Positions 17,014 to 24,385 of a DNA stretch of 64,000 nt are shown piece by piece. Source of the stretch: Nocardioides jiangxiensis (GTDB lineage: Bacteria; Actinomycetota; Actinomycetes; Propionibacteriales; Nocardioidaceae); the NCBI RefSeq assembly GCF_030580915.1, contig NZ_JAUQTA010000002.1, positions 620,001 through 684,000 of the forward strand. Reading direction: 5' to 3'. The number at the start of each line of letters is the position of its first letter. Position 1 is the first letter of the stretch. A model generated the notes under the pieces. It did not search any database. It saw only the letters and a program-made list of their open reading frames with translations, and had not been told where the DNA came from. The position numbers and the translations under genes were made by a program.

Positions 17014-18213
17014 GTGACTGTGACTGAGAACGTGAGCGCCGCCCTGGAGCTCGACAAGGTGGAGTCCCACCTGCACCCCGAGGGGTCCTTCGACCTCGCC
17101 GACCACGCCGTGCCGACCGGCCGTGAGGAGATCTGGCGGTTCACCCCGCTCAAGCGCCTCCGTGGCCTGCACGCCGACGCCCCGCTGGGCGGCGCGTCGT
17201 ACGCCGCCGACATCACCGCGCCGGAGGGTGTCGCGACCGCGGTCGTCGACTCCGCCGAGGCCGGCCGTGGCGCGTCCGGCCTGGTGCCGTGGGACCGCAT
17301 CGCGGCCCGCACGTGGGACGCCGCGTCGAAGACGCTGACGGTCCGCATCCCCAAGGAGTACGTCGCGGACCAGCCGGTCTACGTCGACCTGAAGGGCACC
17401 GCGTCCTCGGCCGAGGACGAGGCGACCGCGTCGCACGTCGTGCTCACTGCCGAGCCGTTCTCCAAGGCCACCGTCGTCTTCCGCTTCACCGGCTCGATGA
17501 CGCTCACCGACAACGTCGAGATCGTCGTCGGTGACGGCGCGCAGCTCACCGTCGTCTCGATCGACGACTGGGCCGACGACGCCGTCCACATTGGCCACCG
17601 TCACGTCCGCGTGGGCCGCGACGCCAGCTTCAAGCACGTCGACGTGACCTTCGGTGGCTCGGTGGTCCGCCACGACACCACCGCCGACTACGCCGGCCCC
17701 GGCGGCTCGGTCGACATGCTCGGCCTCTACTTCGCCGACGCGGGCCAGCACATCGAGCACCGCCTGTTCGTGGACCACACCGCGCCCAACACCAAGAGCA
17801 ACGTCGTCTACAAGGGCGCGCTGCAGGGTGAGGGTGCCCGCACCGTCTGGATCGGCAACGTCCTGATCCGCAAGGTCGCCGAGGGCATCGAGACCTACGA
17901 GGAGAACCGCAACCTGGTCCTCACCGACGGGTGCCAGGCCGACTCCGTGCCGAACCTGGAGATCGAGACCGGCGAGATCGAGGGCGCGGGCCACGCCTCC
18001 GCCACCGGCCGCTTCGACGACAACCAGCTCTTCTACCTGCGCTCCCGCGGCGTCAGCGAGAAGGAGGCGCGCCGCCTGGTCGTGCACGGCTTCTTCAATG
18101 ACCTGATCCGCCACATCGACGTGCCGGAGCTCGAGGAGAGCCTGGTCGCGACCGTCGAGGCGGAGCTGGCGAAGAACGTCCTCGAGGCTGCGTCCGACGG
18201 CGGGGAGGCCTGA
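17014..18213 (+). CDS. sufD: Fe-S cluster assembly protein SufD
   Basis: SufB paralogue that forms the SufB-SufD heterodimer on which clusters are built. The protein has 399 residues. The C-terminal beta-helix and helical tail match SufB/SufD (DHTAPNTKSNVVYKGALQGE; GRFDDNQLFYLRSRGVSEKE). The GTG at 17014 follows a 54-bp gap after sufB. AAAGCAACAAACC before the start is not a clear ribosome site. The stop shares a base with the next start (TGATG). Confidence 0.96.
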   Translation: MTVTENVSAALELDKVESHLHPEGSFDLADHAVPTGREEIWRFTPLKRLRGLHADAPLGGASYAADITAPEGVATAVVDSAEAGRGASGLVPWDRIAARTWDAASKTLTVRIPKEYVADQPVYVDLKGTASSAEDEATASHVVLTAEPFSKATVVFRFTGSMTLTDNVEIVVGDGAQLTVVSIDDWADDAVHIGHRHVRVGRDASFKHVDVTFGGSVVRHDTTADYAGPGGSVDMLGLYFADAGQHIEHRLFVDHTAPNTKSNVVYKGALQGEGARTVWIGNVLIRKVAEGIETYEENRNLVLTDGCQADSVPNLEIETGEIEGAGHASATGRFDDNQLFYLRSRGVSEKEARRLVVHGFFNDLIRHIDVPELEESLVATVEAELAKNVLEAASDGGEA

Positions 18214-18563
18214 TGGCCTTCGAGCGTGCGGCCGCCCTGGCCGACATCCCGGAGGACGAGGCGTTCGGCGTGACCGTCGACCGCTACGACATCGCGCTGG
18301 CCAAGCACGGTGACGAGGTCTTCGCGCTGCAGGACCTGTGCAGCCACGCCAACATCCCGCTGAGCGAGGGTGAGGTGGCCGTCGACGCCGACGGCACCTG
18401 CACCGTCGAGTGCTACCTGCACGGGTCGACGTTCGACCTGCGCAGCGGCAAGCCCACCTGCTTCCCGGCGACCGAAGCCGTCGCCACCTTCCCCGTAGAG
18501 ATCCGTGATGGCGACGTCTACGTCGACGTCACCACCACCCTGAATGGAGTCACCCCCGCATGA
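18213..18563 (+). CDS. Rieske-type [2Fe-2S] ferredoxin in suf operon
   Basis: The protein has 116 residues with one Rieske domain. The first ligand pair is Cys-x-His in LQDLCSHANIPLSEGE and the second is Cys-x-x-His in VECYLHGSTFDL. It resembles the ferredoxin subunit of non-heme dioxygenases (NirD/HcaC-like), but no oxygenase is nearby. It lies between sufD and sufC, overlapping both by 1-4 bases, a placement common in Streptomyces-like suf operons. It may supply electrons for cluster assembly or for reducing Fe(III) or persulfide. That role is inference. Confidence 0.9.
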   Translation: MAFERAAALADIPEDEAFGVTVDRYDIALAKHGDEVFALQDLCSHANIPLSEGEVAVDADGTCTVECYLHGSTFDLRSGKPTCFPATEAVATFPVEIRDGDVYVDVTTTLNGVTPA

Positions 18564-19318
18564 GCACCCTCGAGATCAAGGACCTGCACGTCTCCGTCGA
18601 CACCGAGGACGGTGCGAAGGAGATCCTCAAGGGCGTCACGCTGACCATCAAGGACGGCGAGACCCACGCGATCATGGGCCCCAACGGCTCCGGCAAGTCC
18701 ACGCTGGCCTACTCCATCGCCGGCCACCCGAAGTACACGATCACCTCGGGCTCCGTCACGATCGACGGTGAGGACGTCCTCGAGATGTCCGTCGACGAGC
18801 GCGCGAAGGCCGGCCTCTTCCTGGCCATGCAGTACCCGGTCGAGGTGCCCGGCGTCTCGGTCGCCAACTTCCTCCGCACGGCGAAGACCGCCCTCGACGG
18901 CGAGGCCCCGAAGCTCCGTACCTGGGTCAAGGACGTCAACGGCGCGCTCGAGAAGATGAACCTCGACCCGGCGTTCTCGCAGCGCTCGGTCAACGAGGGC
19001 TTCTCCGGTGGTGAGAAGAAGCGCCACGAGATCGCGCAGATGGACCTGCTCGACCCGAAGGTCGCGCTGCTCGACGAGATCGACTCCGGTCTCGACATCG
19101 ACGCGCTCAAGGTCGTCTCCGAGGGCATCAACCGCTTCAAGGAGCGCGACGGCAAGGGTGTCCTGCTGATCACGCACTACACGCGCATCCTGCGCTACGT
19201 GAAGCCGGACTTCGTCCACGTCTTCGTCAACGGCCGCATCGCCGAGGAGGGCGGTCCCGAGCTGGCCGACCAGCTCGAGGCCGAGGGCTACGACAAGTAC
19301 GTCAAGGCTGGCGTCTGA
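18560..19318 (+). CDS. sufC: Fe-S assembly ATPase SufC
   Basis: ABC-type ATPase that drives conformational change of SufB-SufD. The protein has 252 residues. Walker A is GPNGSGKS (40-47), the Q-loop MQYPVEVPGVS follows, the signature is FSGGEKKRHEIAQM, and Walker B is KVALLDEIDSGLD. The LLDEIDSGLD form is diagnostic for SufC. The ATG at 18560 overlaps the ferredoxin stop (ATGA). Confidence 0.97.
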   Translation: MSTLEIKDLHVSVDTEDGAKEILKGVTLTIKDGETHAIMGPNGSGKSTLAYSIAGHPKYTITSGSVTIDGEDVLEMSVDERAKAGLFLAMQYPVEVPGVSVANFLRTAKTALDGEAPKLRTWVKDVNGALEKMNLDPAFSQRSVNEGFSGGEKKRHEIAQMDLLDPKVALLDEIDSGLDIDALKVVSEGINRFKERDGKGVLLITHYTRILRYVKPDFVHVFVNGRIAEEGGPELADQLEAEGYDKYVKAGV

Positions 19319-19320
19319 CC

Positions 19321-20595
19321 ATGTCCGCCCTTCCCGGCCTGCTGAGCGACCTCGAGGTCATCCGCAGCGACTTCCCCATCCTGGAGCGCACGCTCGCAGG
19401 CGGGCTGCCGCTGGTCTACCTCGACTCGGCCAACACCTCGCAGAAGCCGCAGATCGTGATCGACGCGATGGTCGACCACCTCGAGCGGCACAACGCCAAC
19501 ATCGCGCGTGCCATGCACCAGCTCGGTGCCGAGGCGACCGAGGCGTTCGAGGCGGGCCGGGACAAGGTGGCGGCGTTCCTCGGGGCGCCCTCGCGTGACG
19601 AGGTCATCTTCACCAAGAACGCCTCCGAGGCACTCAACCTGGTCGCCAACGTGCTGGCCTGGAAGTCGCCCTTCCAGATCGGCGAGGGCGACCAGGTCGT
19701 CATCACCGAGATGGAGCACCACTCCAACATCGTGCCGTGGCAGCTGCTCACGCAGCGCACGGGCGCCGACCTGAAGTGGTTCGGCCTGACCGACGACGGC
19801 GAGCTCGACCTGTCGGACATCGACCAGCTGATCACGGAGAACACGAAGGTCGTCGCCTTCACCTGGGTCTCCAACATGCTGGGCACGATCAACCCGGTCG
19901 CCGAGCTGACCCGCCGGGCCCACGAGGTCGGCGCGCTCGTCGTCGTCGACGCCTCGCAGGCCGCGCCCGTGCTGCCGATCGACCTCGCCGGCATGGCGCC
20001 CGAGGAGCGGCCCGACTTCGTGATCTTCACCGGCCACAAGGTCGTCGGCCCGACCGGCATCGGCGTGCTCTGGGGCCGCGGCGACGTGCTCGAGCAGCTG
20101 CCCCCGTTCCTCGGGGGTGGCGAGATGATCGCGACCGTCACGATGGAGAAGTCCACGTACGCCGGCATCCCGCACCGCTTCGAGGCGGGCACCCCGCCGA
20201 TCGTCGAGGCCGTGGGCCTCGGCGCCGCGGTGGAGTACCTCGGGCACGTCGGGCTGGACCGGATCCACGCCCACGAGCAGGCCATCACGGCGTACGCGCT
20301 GGACGGGCTGCAGACGATCCCGGGCCTGACCGTCATGGGTCCGCGCGACGCCGCGAAGCGCGGTGGCGCGATCTCCTTCGAGCTCGAGGGCGTGCACCCG
20401 CACGACATCGCGCAGGTGCTCGACTCGCGCGGCGTCGCCGTGCGCGCCGGCCACCACTGCGCGAAGCCGGCGCACAAGCGCTTCGGCGTGCAGGCCTCGA
20501 CCCGGATGTCGTCGTACCTCTACACGACGCCCGCGGAGATCGACGAGCTGATCAAGGGCCTGGAATACACCCGCAGCTACTTCAAGTTGGGCTGA
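19321..20595 (+). CDS. sufS: Cysteine desulfurase SufS
   Basis: PLP enzyme removing sulfur from cysteine and passing it to SufU. The protein has 424 residues, class II. The cofactor lysine is K240 in IFTGHKVVGPTGIGVLWG and the persulfide cysteine is C380 in VRAGHHCAKPAHKRFG. HNANIARAMHQLG and MEHHSNIVPWQLL are further family marks. It starts 2 bp after the sufC stop, so it is part of the same message. Confidence 0.97.
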   Translation: MSALPGLLSDLEVIRSDFPILERTLAGGLPLVYLDSANTSQKPQIVIDAMVDHLERHNANIARAMHQLGAEATEAFEAGRDKVAAFLGAPSRDEVIFTKNASEALNLVANVLAWKSPFQIGEGDQVVITEMEHHSNIVPWQLLTQRTGADLKWFGLTDDGELDLSDIDQLITENTKVVAFTWVSNMLGTINPVAELTRRAHEVGALVVVDASQAAPVLPIDLAGMAPEERPDFVIFTGHKVVGPTGIGVLWGRGDVLEQLPPFLGGGEMIATVTMEKSTYAGIPHRFEAGTPPIVEAVGLGAAVEYLGHVGLDRIHAHEQAITAYALDGLQTIPGLTVMGPRDAAKRGGAISFELEGVHPHDIAQVLDSRGVAVRAGHHCAKPAHKRFGVQASTRMSSYLYTTPAEIDELIKGLEYTRSYFKLG

Positions 20596-20599
20596 CCCT

Positions 20600-21058
20600 A
20601 TGGATCTCGACGCGCTGTACCAGGACATCATCCTGGACCACTACAAGAACCCCCACGGCAAGGGACTCCGCGAGGAGTTCGAGGCCGAGGTGCACCACGT
20701 CAACCCGACCTGCGGTGACGAGATCACGCTGCGCGTGCACGTCAACGACGGGGTCGTGGAGGACATCTCCTACGACTCGCAGGGCTGCTCGATCTCGCAG
20801 GCCTCCGCGTCGGTGCTCTACGAGCTGCTCCACGGCAAGCCCGTGGACGAGGCGATGGAGATCCACGCCAAGTTCCAGGAGCTCATGCAGGGCAAGGGCC
20901 AGGTGGAGCCCGACGAGGACGTCCTCGAGGACGGCATCGCCTTCGCCGGCGTGGCGAAGTTCCCGGCCCGCGTGAAGTGCGCACTGCTGTCGTGGATGGC
21001 ATGGAAGGACGCGACCGCCCAGTCACTCGCTGGCGGCCAGACGGAGGAGAAGGCATGA
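20600..21058 (+). CDS. sufU: Zinc-dependent sulfurtransferase SufU
   Basis: IscU-fold protein that takes sulfur from SufS in Gram-positive-type Suf systems. The protein has 152 residues. The ligands are C38 and D40 (NPTCGD), C63 (SQGCSISQAS) and C127 (RVKCALLSW). The insert between the second and third cysteine (HAKFQELMQGKG...DVLEDG) marks SufU rather than IscU. It starts 4 bp after sufS and overlaps sufT by four bases. Confidence 0.95.
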   Translation: MDLDALYQDIILDHYKNPHGKGLREEFEAEVHHVNPTCGDEITLRVHVNDGVVEDISYDSQGCSISQASASVLYELLHGKPVDEAMEIHAKFQELMQGKGQVEPDEDVLEDGIAFAGVAKFPARVKCALLSWMAWKDATAQSLAGGQTEEKA

Positions 21059-21366
21059 CCGAGCAGCTGATCGAGCAGATCACCGAGGCGATGAAGGACG
21101 TCGTCGACCCCGAGCTCGGGATCAACGTCGTCGACCTCGGCCTGGTCTACGGCGTGCACGTCGAGGAGGACGCCGTCGTCCTCGACATGACCCTGACGTC
21201 CGCGGCCTGTCCGCTCACCGACGTCATCACCGACCAGACCAACTCGGCGCTCGAGGGCCTGGTCAACGACGTCACGATCAACTGGGTCTGGATGCCGCCG
21301 TGGGGCCCGGACAAGATCACCGACGACGGCCGCGAGCAGCTGCGCGCCCTCGGCTTCAACGTCTGA
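21055..21366 (+). CDS. sufT: SufT-like DUF59/MIP18 protein
   Basis: The protein has 103 residues of the MIP18 family, which helps mature Fe-S proteins. Marks are VVDPELGINVVDLGLVYGV near the N-terminus, the conserved cysteine in LTSAACPLTDVI, and the C-terminal WVWMPPWGPDKITDDGREQL. The ATG at 21055 overlaps the sufU stop; a longer open frame to 20977 lies within sufU. It is the last gene of the suf operon. Its final bases start a 14-nt direct repeat (21358-21371). Confidence 0.93.
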   Translation: MTEQLIEQITEAMKDVVDPELGINVVDLGLVYGVHVEEDAVVLDMTLTSAACPLTDVITDQTNSALEGLVNDVTINWVWMPPWGPDKITDDGREQLRALGFNV

Positions 21367-21460
21367 TCCGAGGAGTGAGCCGGAGTCACGCCGAGCGCAG
21401 CGAGGTGTGGCGGAGGCGAGCCCCGCAGGACGTCAGACGACGTGGGAACGTCTGATCCGA
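21358..21460 (+). repeat. 89-nt-spaced direct repeat around a GC-rich element
   Basis: AACGTCTGATCCGA occurs at 21358-21371 (covering the sufT stop) and again at 21447-21460. The 75 bp between hold short self-similar GC-rich words such as GCCGAGCGCAGCGAGG. The arrangement looks like a small inserted element (REP or MITE kind) that duplicated 14 bp of target, or a partial tandem duplication. Confidence 0.5.
21433..21455. terminator. Stem-loop between convergent sufT and LmbE genes
   Basis: TCAGACG and CGTCTGA form a perfect 7-bp stem around a 9-nt loop. It lies between two convergent genes and could end transcription of both. The right arm is part of the second copy of the direct repeat at 21447-21460, so the insertion itself may have created the hairpin. 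Confidence 0.4.
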
Positions 21461-21462
21461 CG

Positions 21463-22203
21463 TCACATGGGCGGTGGGGCCTGGAAGTCCCACGCCCGGA
21501 AGAGCACCCCGTTCGCCACGCCCAGGGCGTTGCCCTGCGCGGTCGTGATCCACTCGACGAGGTCACGCGGCGCGGGGTGCCAGGGGAGTGCCGCCAGGTA
21601 GGCCCTGTGGGCCTCGAGCGAGGCCACCCCTGCCTCGACCGGCGCCCCCGTGACGTCGACGCCGTGCGTGGGCCGGTCGTCGGCCGTGACCAGGAGCCAG
21701 CGCGGCGAGTGCGGTTCCAGGCCCTGCTCGGCGAGCTCGGGGAAGACCCAGCGGTTTCCCGCGTCGCGGACGGCGTCGAGCGTCGCCATGCCCGCGGCGC
21801 GGTGGTCGGCCTGGTTGAGCATGCCCATGAACTCCACCTGCCACGTGCCGGTGAGCACGGCGTCGGGCCGGAACTCGCGGATGGCGCGAGCGATGTCGCG
21901 ACGCAGGTCGAGGCCGTAGACCAGCATCCCGTCGGGATGCTCCAGGAAGTCGACGCGCTCGACTCCCACCGCGCGGCAGCCGGTGCGCTGCTCCTCCATC
22001 CGCGCGGTCGCGCAGGCGGCAGGCTGCATCGTGTCGATGCCGGCTTCGCCGCGGGTCAGCAGCAGGTAGCGCACCTCGATGCCTGCGGCCGTCCAGGCGG
22101 CGACGGCTGCCGACGCGCCGTACTCCATGTCGTCGGGGTGCGCCACGACGCAGAGCACGCGCTCGATGCCGTCGGTGGGCCACAGGGGGAGCTTCTCGTC
22201 CAT
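21463..22203 (-). CDS. PIG-L/LmbE family deacetylase
   Basis: The protein has 246 residues of the zinc-dependent N-acetylglucosaminyl deacetylase family (MshB, Mca, LmbE). The metal motif is AHPDDMEYG at 21-29. The later LNQADHRAAGMATLDAVRDA carries the third His ligand. GEAGIDTM and GTWQVEF are also family-like. Substrates in actinobacteria include mycothiol precursors and conjugates, but the sequence alone does not identify this enzyme's. The ATG at 22203 has GGGAGGA upstream. The longer open frame to 22362 is low-complexity and was rejected. Confidence 0.85.
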   Translation of the reverse strand: MDEKLPLWPTDGIERVLCVVAHPDDMEYGASAAVAAWTAAGIEVRYLLLTRGEAGIDTMQPAACATARMEEQRTGCRAVGVERVDFLEHPDGMLVYGLDLRRDIARAIREFRPDAVLTGTWQVEFMGMLNQADHRAAGMATLDAVRDAGNRWVFPELAEQGLEPHSPRWLLVTADDRPTHGVDVTGAPVEAGVASLEAHRAYLAALPWHPAPRDLVEWITTAQGNALGVANGVLFRAWDFQAPPPM

Positions 22204-22234
22204 GCGTCGAGCGTCCTCCCGGCCGCCCGCACCG

Positions 22235-22441
22235 TCAACGGTGCAGGAGGCCGTCGTCGTCCCAGCCACCGGTCGGGATCGGCCGCACGCTCCACTCCGG
22301 GTCGCCCGGAGGCGTCGGCGCCGGGTGGGGCACGACCATGAGCGTGGCGGCCGGCACGGCAACGGGTGCGGACTCGTGTCCGAGCAGGCTGAAGCCGGTC
22401 ACTGCCGCCAGCAGGACGAGACCGAGCGCGAAGGGCTTCAT
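22235..22441 (-). CDS. Small secreted protein, 68 residues
   Basis: It starts MKPFALGLVLLAAVTGFSLL, a clear signal peptide or N-terminal anchor, followed by a proline-rich stretch (VPHPAPTPPGDPEW) and a short acidic end (GGWDDDGLLHR). I recognise no domain. It ends about 30 bp before the LmbE start and could be cotranscribed with it. An AAGGATC tract 3 nt before the ATG could be a weak ribosome site. Confidence 0.6.
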   Translation of the reverse strand: MKPFALGLVLLAAVTGFSLLGHESAPVAVPAATLMVVPHPAPTPPGDPEWSVRPIPTGGWDDDGLLHR

Positions 22442-22525
22442 GATCCTTCGACGGTAACCCCGTCACGCCGGTTCCACCACGCGAGATCCGGGCACTCGTG
22501 GCTGCTGCCCGCTAACGTGCGACGC

Positions 22526-23407
22526 ATGTGGCAGCCCGAGGCGCACTGGGAGCGCCTGCCGAGCGGGATGGGAGCGTCGACGCTGGGCGTCTGGCGCGAC
22601 GGCGACCTGATCGTGAAGCGCCTCGCCGCCCCCACCGGTGAGGACCCGGTGGCACCGCACTCCGTGGGGTGGTGGCGGCGTCAGGCGGACGTCGCGGCCT
22701 CGGGCATCGTCGAGTCGACCCCCGGACTGCGCGGGCCGGCCGTCGTACGCGTGGAGCAGGACGGTGACGGCCTCACCTTCTGGTACGCCGCTGTGGTCCC
22801 GCAGGTGCTGCCCGGGCCGTTCGTCGCGCAGGCGCTGGGCCGCTTCGCCGGCGCCGACCTCGGCTCGGCGCCGTGGCTCTGTCGCGACCAGCTCGGGCAG
22901 CGGATGACGGCGACCGAGCGCCGGGGCGGCTGGACGACGCTGGCCCGGACGACGGTCGCGGACCTCGCCGACCGCCTCTGGCAGCGGCGCGGTCACTTCC
23001 TCGCCGCCCTGGCCGAGCTGCCGCAGGTAGCGCAGCACGGCGACCCCGTGCCCGCCAACCTGCTCGGTCGCGACGACGACGCGGTGCTCGCCATCGACTG
23101 GTCCAACCTCGGCACCGGGCCCGTGGGCTCCGACCTCGGCTACTGGTCGCTCTCGGCGCGCGAGGAGTTCGACGTCCTGCTCGAGGCCTATGTCGCGGGC
23201 CTGCCGGACGGTGTCGCCACGATCGAGCAGGCGCGGCTCGGCGCACAGGTCACCGCGGTCTACACGGCGCTCTCGCGTGCCGACTGGGCGCTGGCGCGGG
23301 CAGCCGAGGGGAGCGGCGCGCTGGCCGCGAAGTACCGCCACCCGAGCGTGGCGCCGTACCTCGCGGCCCTGCAGCGGCAGTTCCCGCAGCTCGAAGCCCT
23401 GATCTGA
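22526..23407 (+). CDS. Aminoglycoside phosphotransferase-fold protein
   Basis: The protein has 293 residues. The APH/choline-kinase catalytic loop is H171-G172-D173 with N178 (QHGDPVPANLL). The metal-binding aspartate is D191 in LAIDWSNLG, followed by SDLGYWSL. The N-terminal lobe is short and lacks an obvious glycine-rich loop, but DLIVKRL gives a candidate ATP lysine (K31). Family members phosphorylate small molecules; the substrate here is unknown. The ATG at 22526 has TAACGT 7 nt upstream, suggesting a leaderless message. Convergent with the metallopeptidase gene. Confidence 0.8.
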   Translation: MWQPEAHWERLPSGMGASTLGVWRDGDLIVKRLAAPTGEDPVAPHSVGWWRRQADVAASGIVESTPGLRGPAVVRVEQDGDGLTFWYAAVVPQVLPGPFVAQALGRFAGADLGSAPWLCRDQLGQRMTATERRGGWTTLARTTVADLADRLWQRRGHFLAALAELPQVAQHGDPVPANLLGRDDDAVLAIDWSNLGTGPVGSDLGYWSLSAREEFDVLLEAYVAGLPDGVATIEQARLGAQVTAVYTALSRADWALARAAEGSGALAAKYRHPSVAPYLAALQRQFPQLEALI

Positions 23408-23409
23408 GG

Positions 23410-24330
23410 TCAGCCCCAGATCGCGCGGCAGGAGTTGAGGTCGCCGGAGTAGCCGGTCTTGAACCAGGTCATGCGCTGCTCGGACGAGCCGTGCGTCCAC
23501 GAGTCGGGGTTGACCGAGCCCTGGGTCTTCTTCTGGATGGAGTCGTCGCCGACCGCCCGGGCCGCGTCGATCGCGTCGGTGATGTCCTGCTCCGTGATCG
23601 ACTCGAAGATCTTCTGGCCGCTGCCGTCGTCGGTGCCGAGTGCGCCCTTGGCCCAGGCGCCGGCGTAGCAGTCGGCCTCCAGCTCCAGCTTGACGGAGTC
23701 GCTGTTCGCGCCCTGCTGGGTGCGGACGTTCTTCATCTCCCCGGTGATGTCCTGGATGTGGTGGCCGTACTCGTGGGCCAGGACGTACGGCTCGACGAAG
23801 GGCTGGTCCGCGCCGCCGATCTGCTCGAGCATCGAGGAGTAGAAGCTCGGGTCCTCGTAGATGTGGCCGTCGGTGGGGCAGTAGAAGGGGCCCATCTGCG
23901 CGCTCGCGGCACCGCAGCCGGTCTGGGTCTGGCCGCTGAACGTGCGCAGGTCGGACGGCTGGAACTGGTTGCCGAGCTGGCCCTTCCAGAAGACCTCGAG
24001 CGAGAGCATGATCGCCTTCCGCTCGCAGACGCGGGACTTGTTGGCGTCCGCGCCGGTCCTGCAGCTGGCGTAGTCGCCGGTCTCGGTGGTGGAGGAGCCG
24101 GCGCCGGGGTTGGGGTCGCTGCCCCCGCCCGGACCGGGGAGCACGCCGCACATGCTGAGGATCACGTAGAGGATGACGATGACGATCGTCCCCTTGATGC
24201 CGAAGCCGCCGGGGATGGGCAGCCCGCCCAGGCCACCGCCGCCCAGCCCCCCTCCGAAGCCGCCCCCGCCGCCGCTCGAACCAGACGCCTGGCCGCCGCT
24301 GATGTCTGCCTTGGGGTTGAACCGCATCAC
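23410..24330 (-). CDS. Neutral zinc metallopeptidase, membrane-anchored
   Basis: The protein has 306 residues of the YpfJ/putative neutral zinc metallopeptidase family. The order is a Gly-rich N-terminus (18-44), one membrane segment (47-62), then an outside domain with HEYGHHIQDITGE (186 onward) as the HExxH zinc site and LELEADCYAGAW (215-226) as the gluzincin-like third-ligand region. Cysteines around 90, 102, 139 and 151 suggest disulfides. The substrate is unknown. It is divergent from the ABC-F gene. Confidence 0.9.
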   Translation of the reverse strand: MMRFNPKADISGGQASGSSGGGGGFGGGLGGGGLGGLPIPGGFGIKGTIVIVILYVILSMCGVLPGPGGGSDPNPGAGSSTTETGDYASCRTGADANKSRVCERKAIMLSLEVFWKGQLGNQFQPSDLRTFSGQTQTGCGAASAQMGPFYCPTDGHIYEDPSFYSSMLEQIGGADQPFVEPYVLAHEYGHHIQDITGEMKNVRTQQGANSDSVKLELEADCYAGAWAKGALGTDDGSGQKIFESITEQDITDAIDAARAVGDDSIQKKTQGSVNPDSWTHGSSEQRMTWFKTGYSGDLNSCRAIWG

Positions 24331-24385
24331 GGGTTCCTTCCGATGGGGGAGTACCGAGCTTCCGCCCGTACACTAGGCGCCCGAG

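Noticed and set aside
23146..23146. Toxin-antitoxin or restriction-modification system
   Set aside because: No paired genes of known TA or R-M families were seen. The HNH gene at 2675 has no methyltransferase partner.
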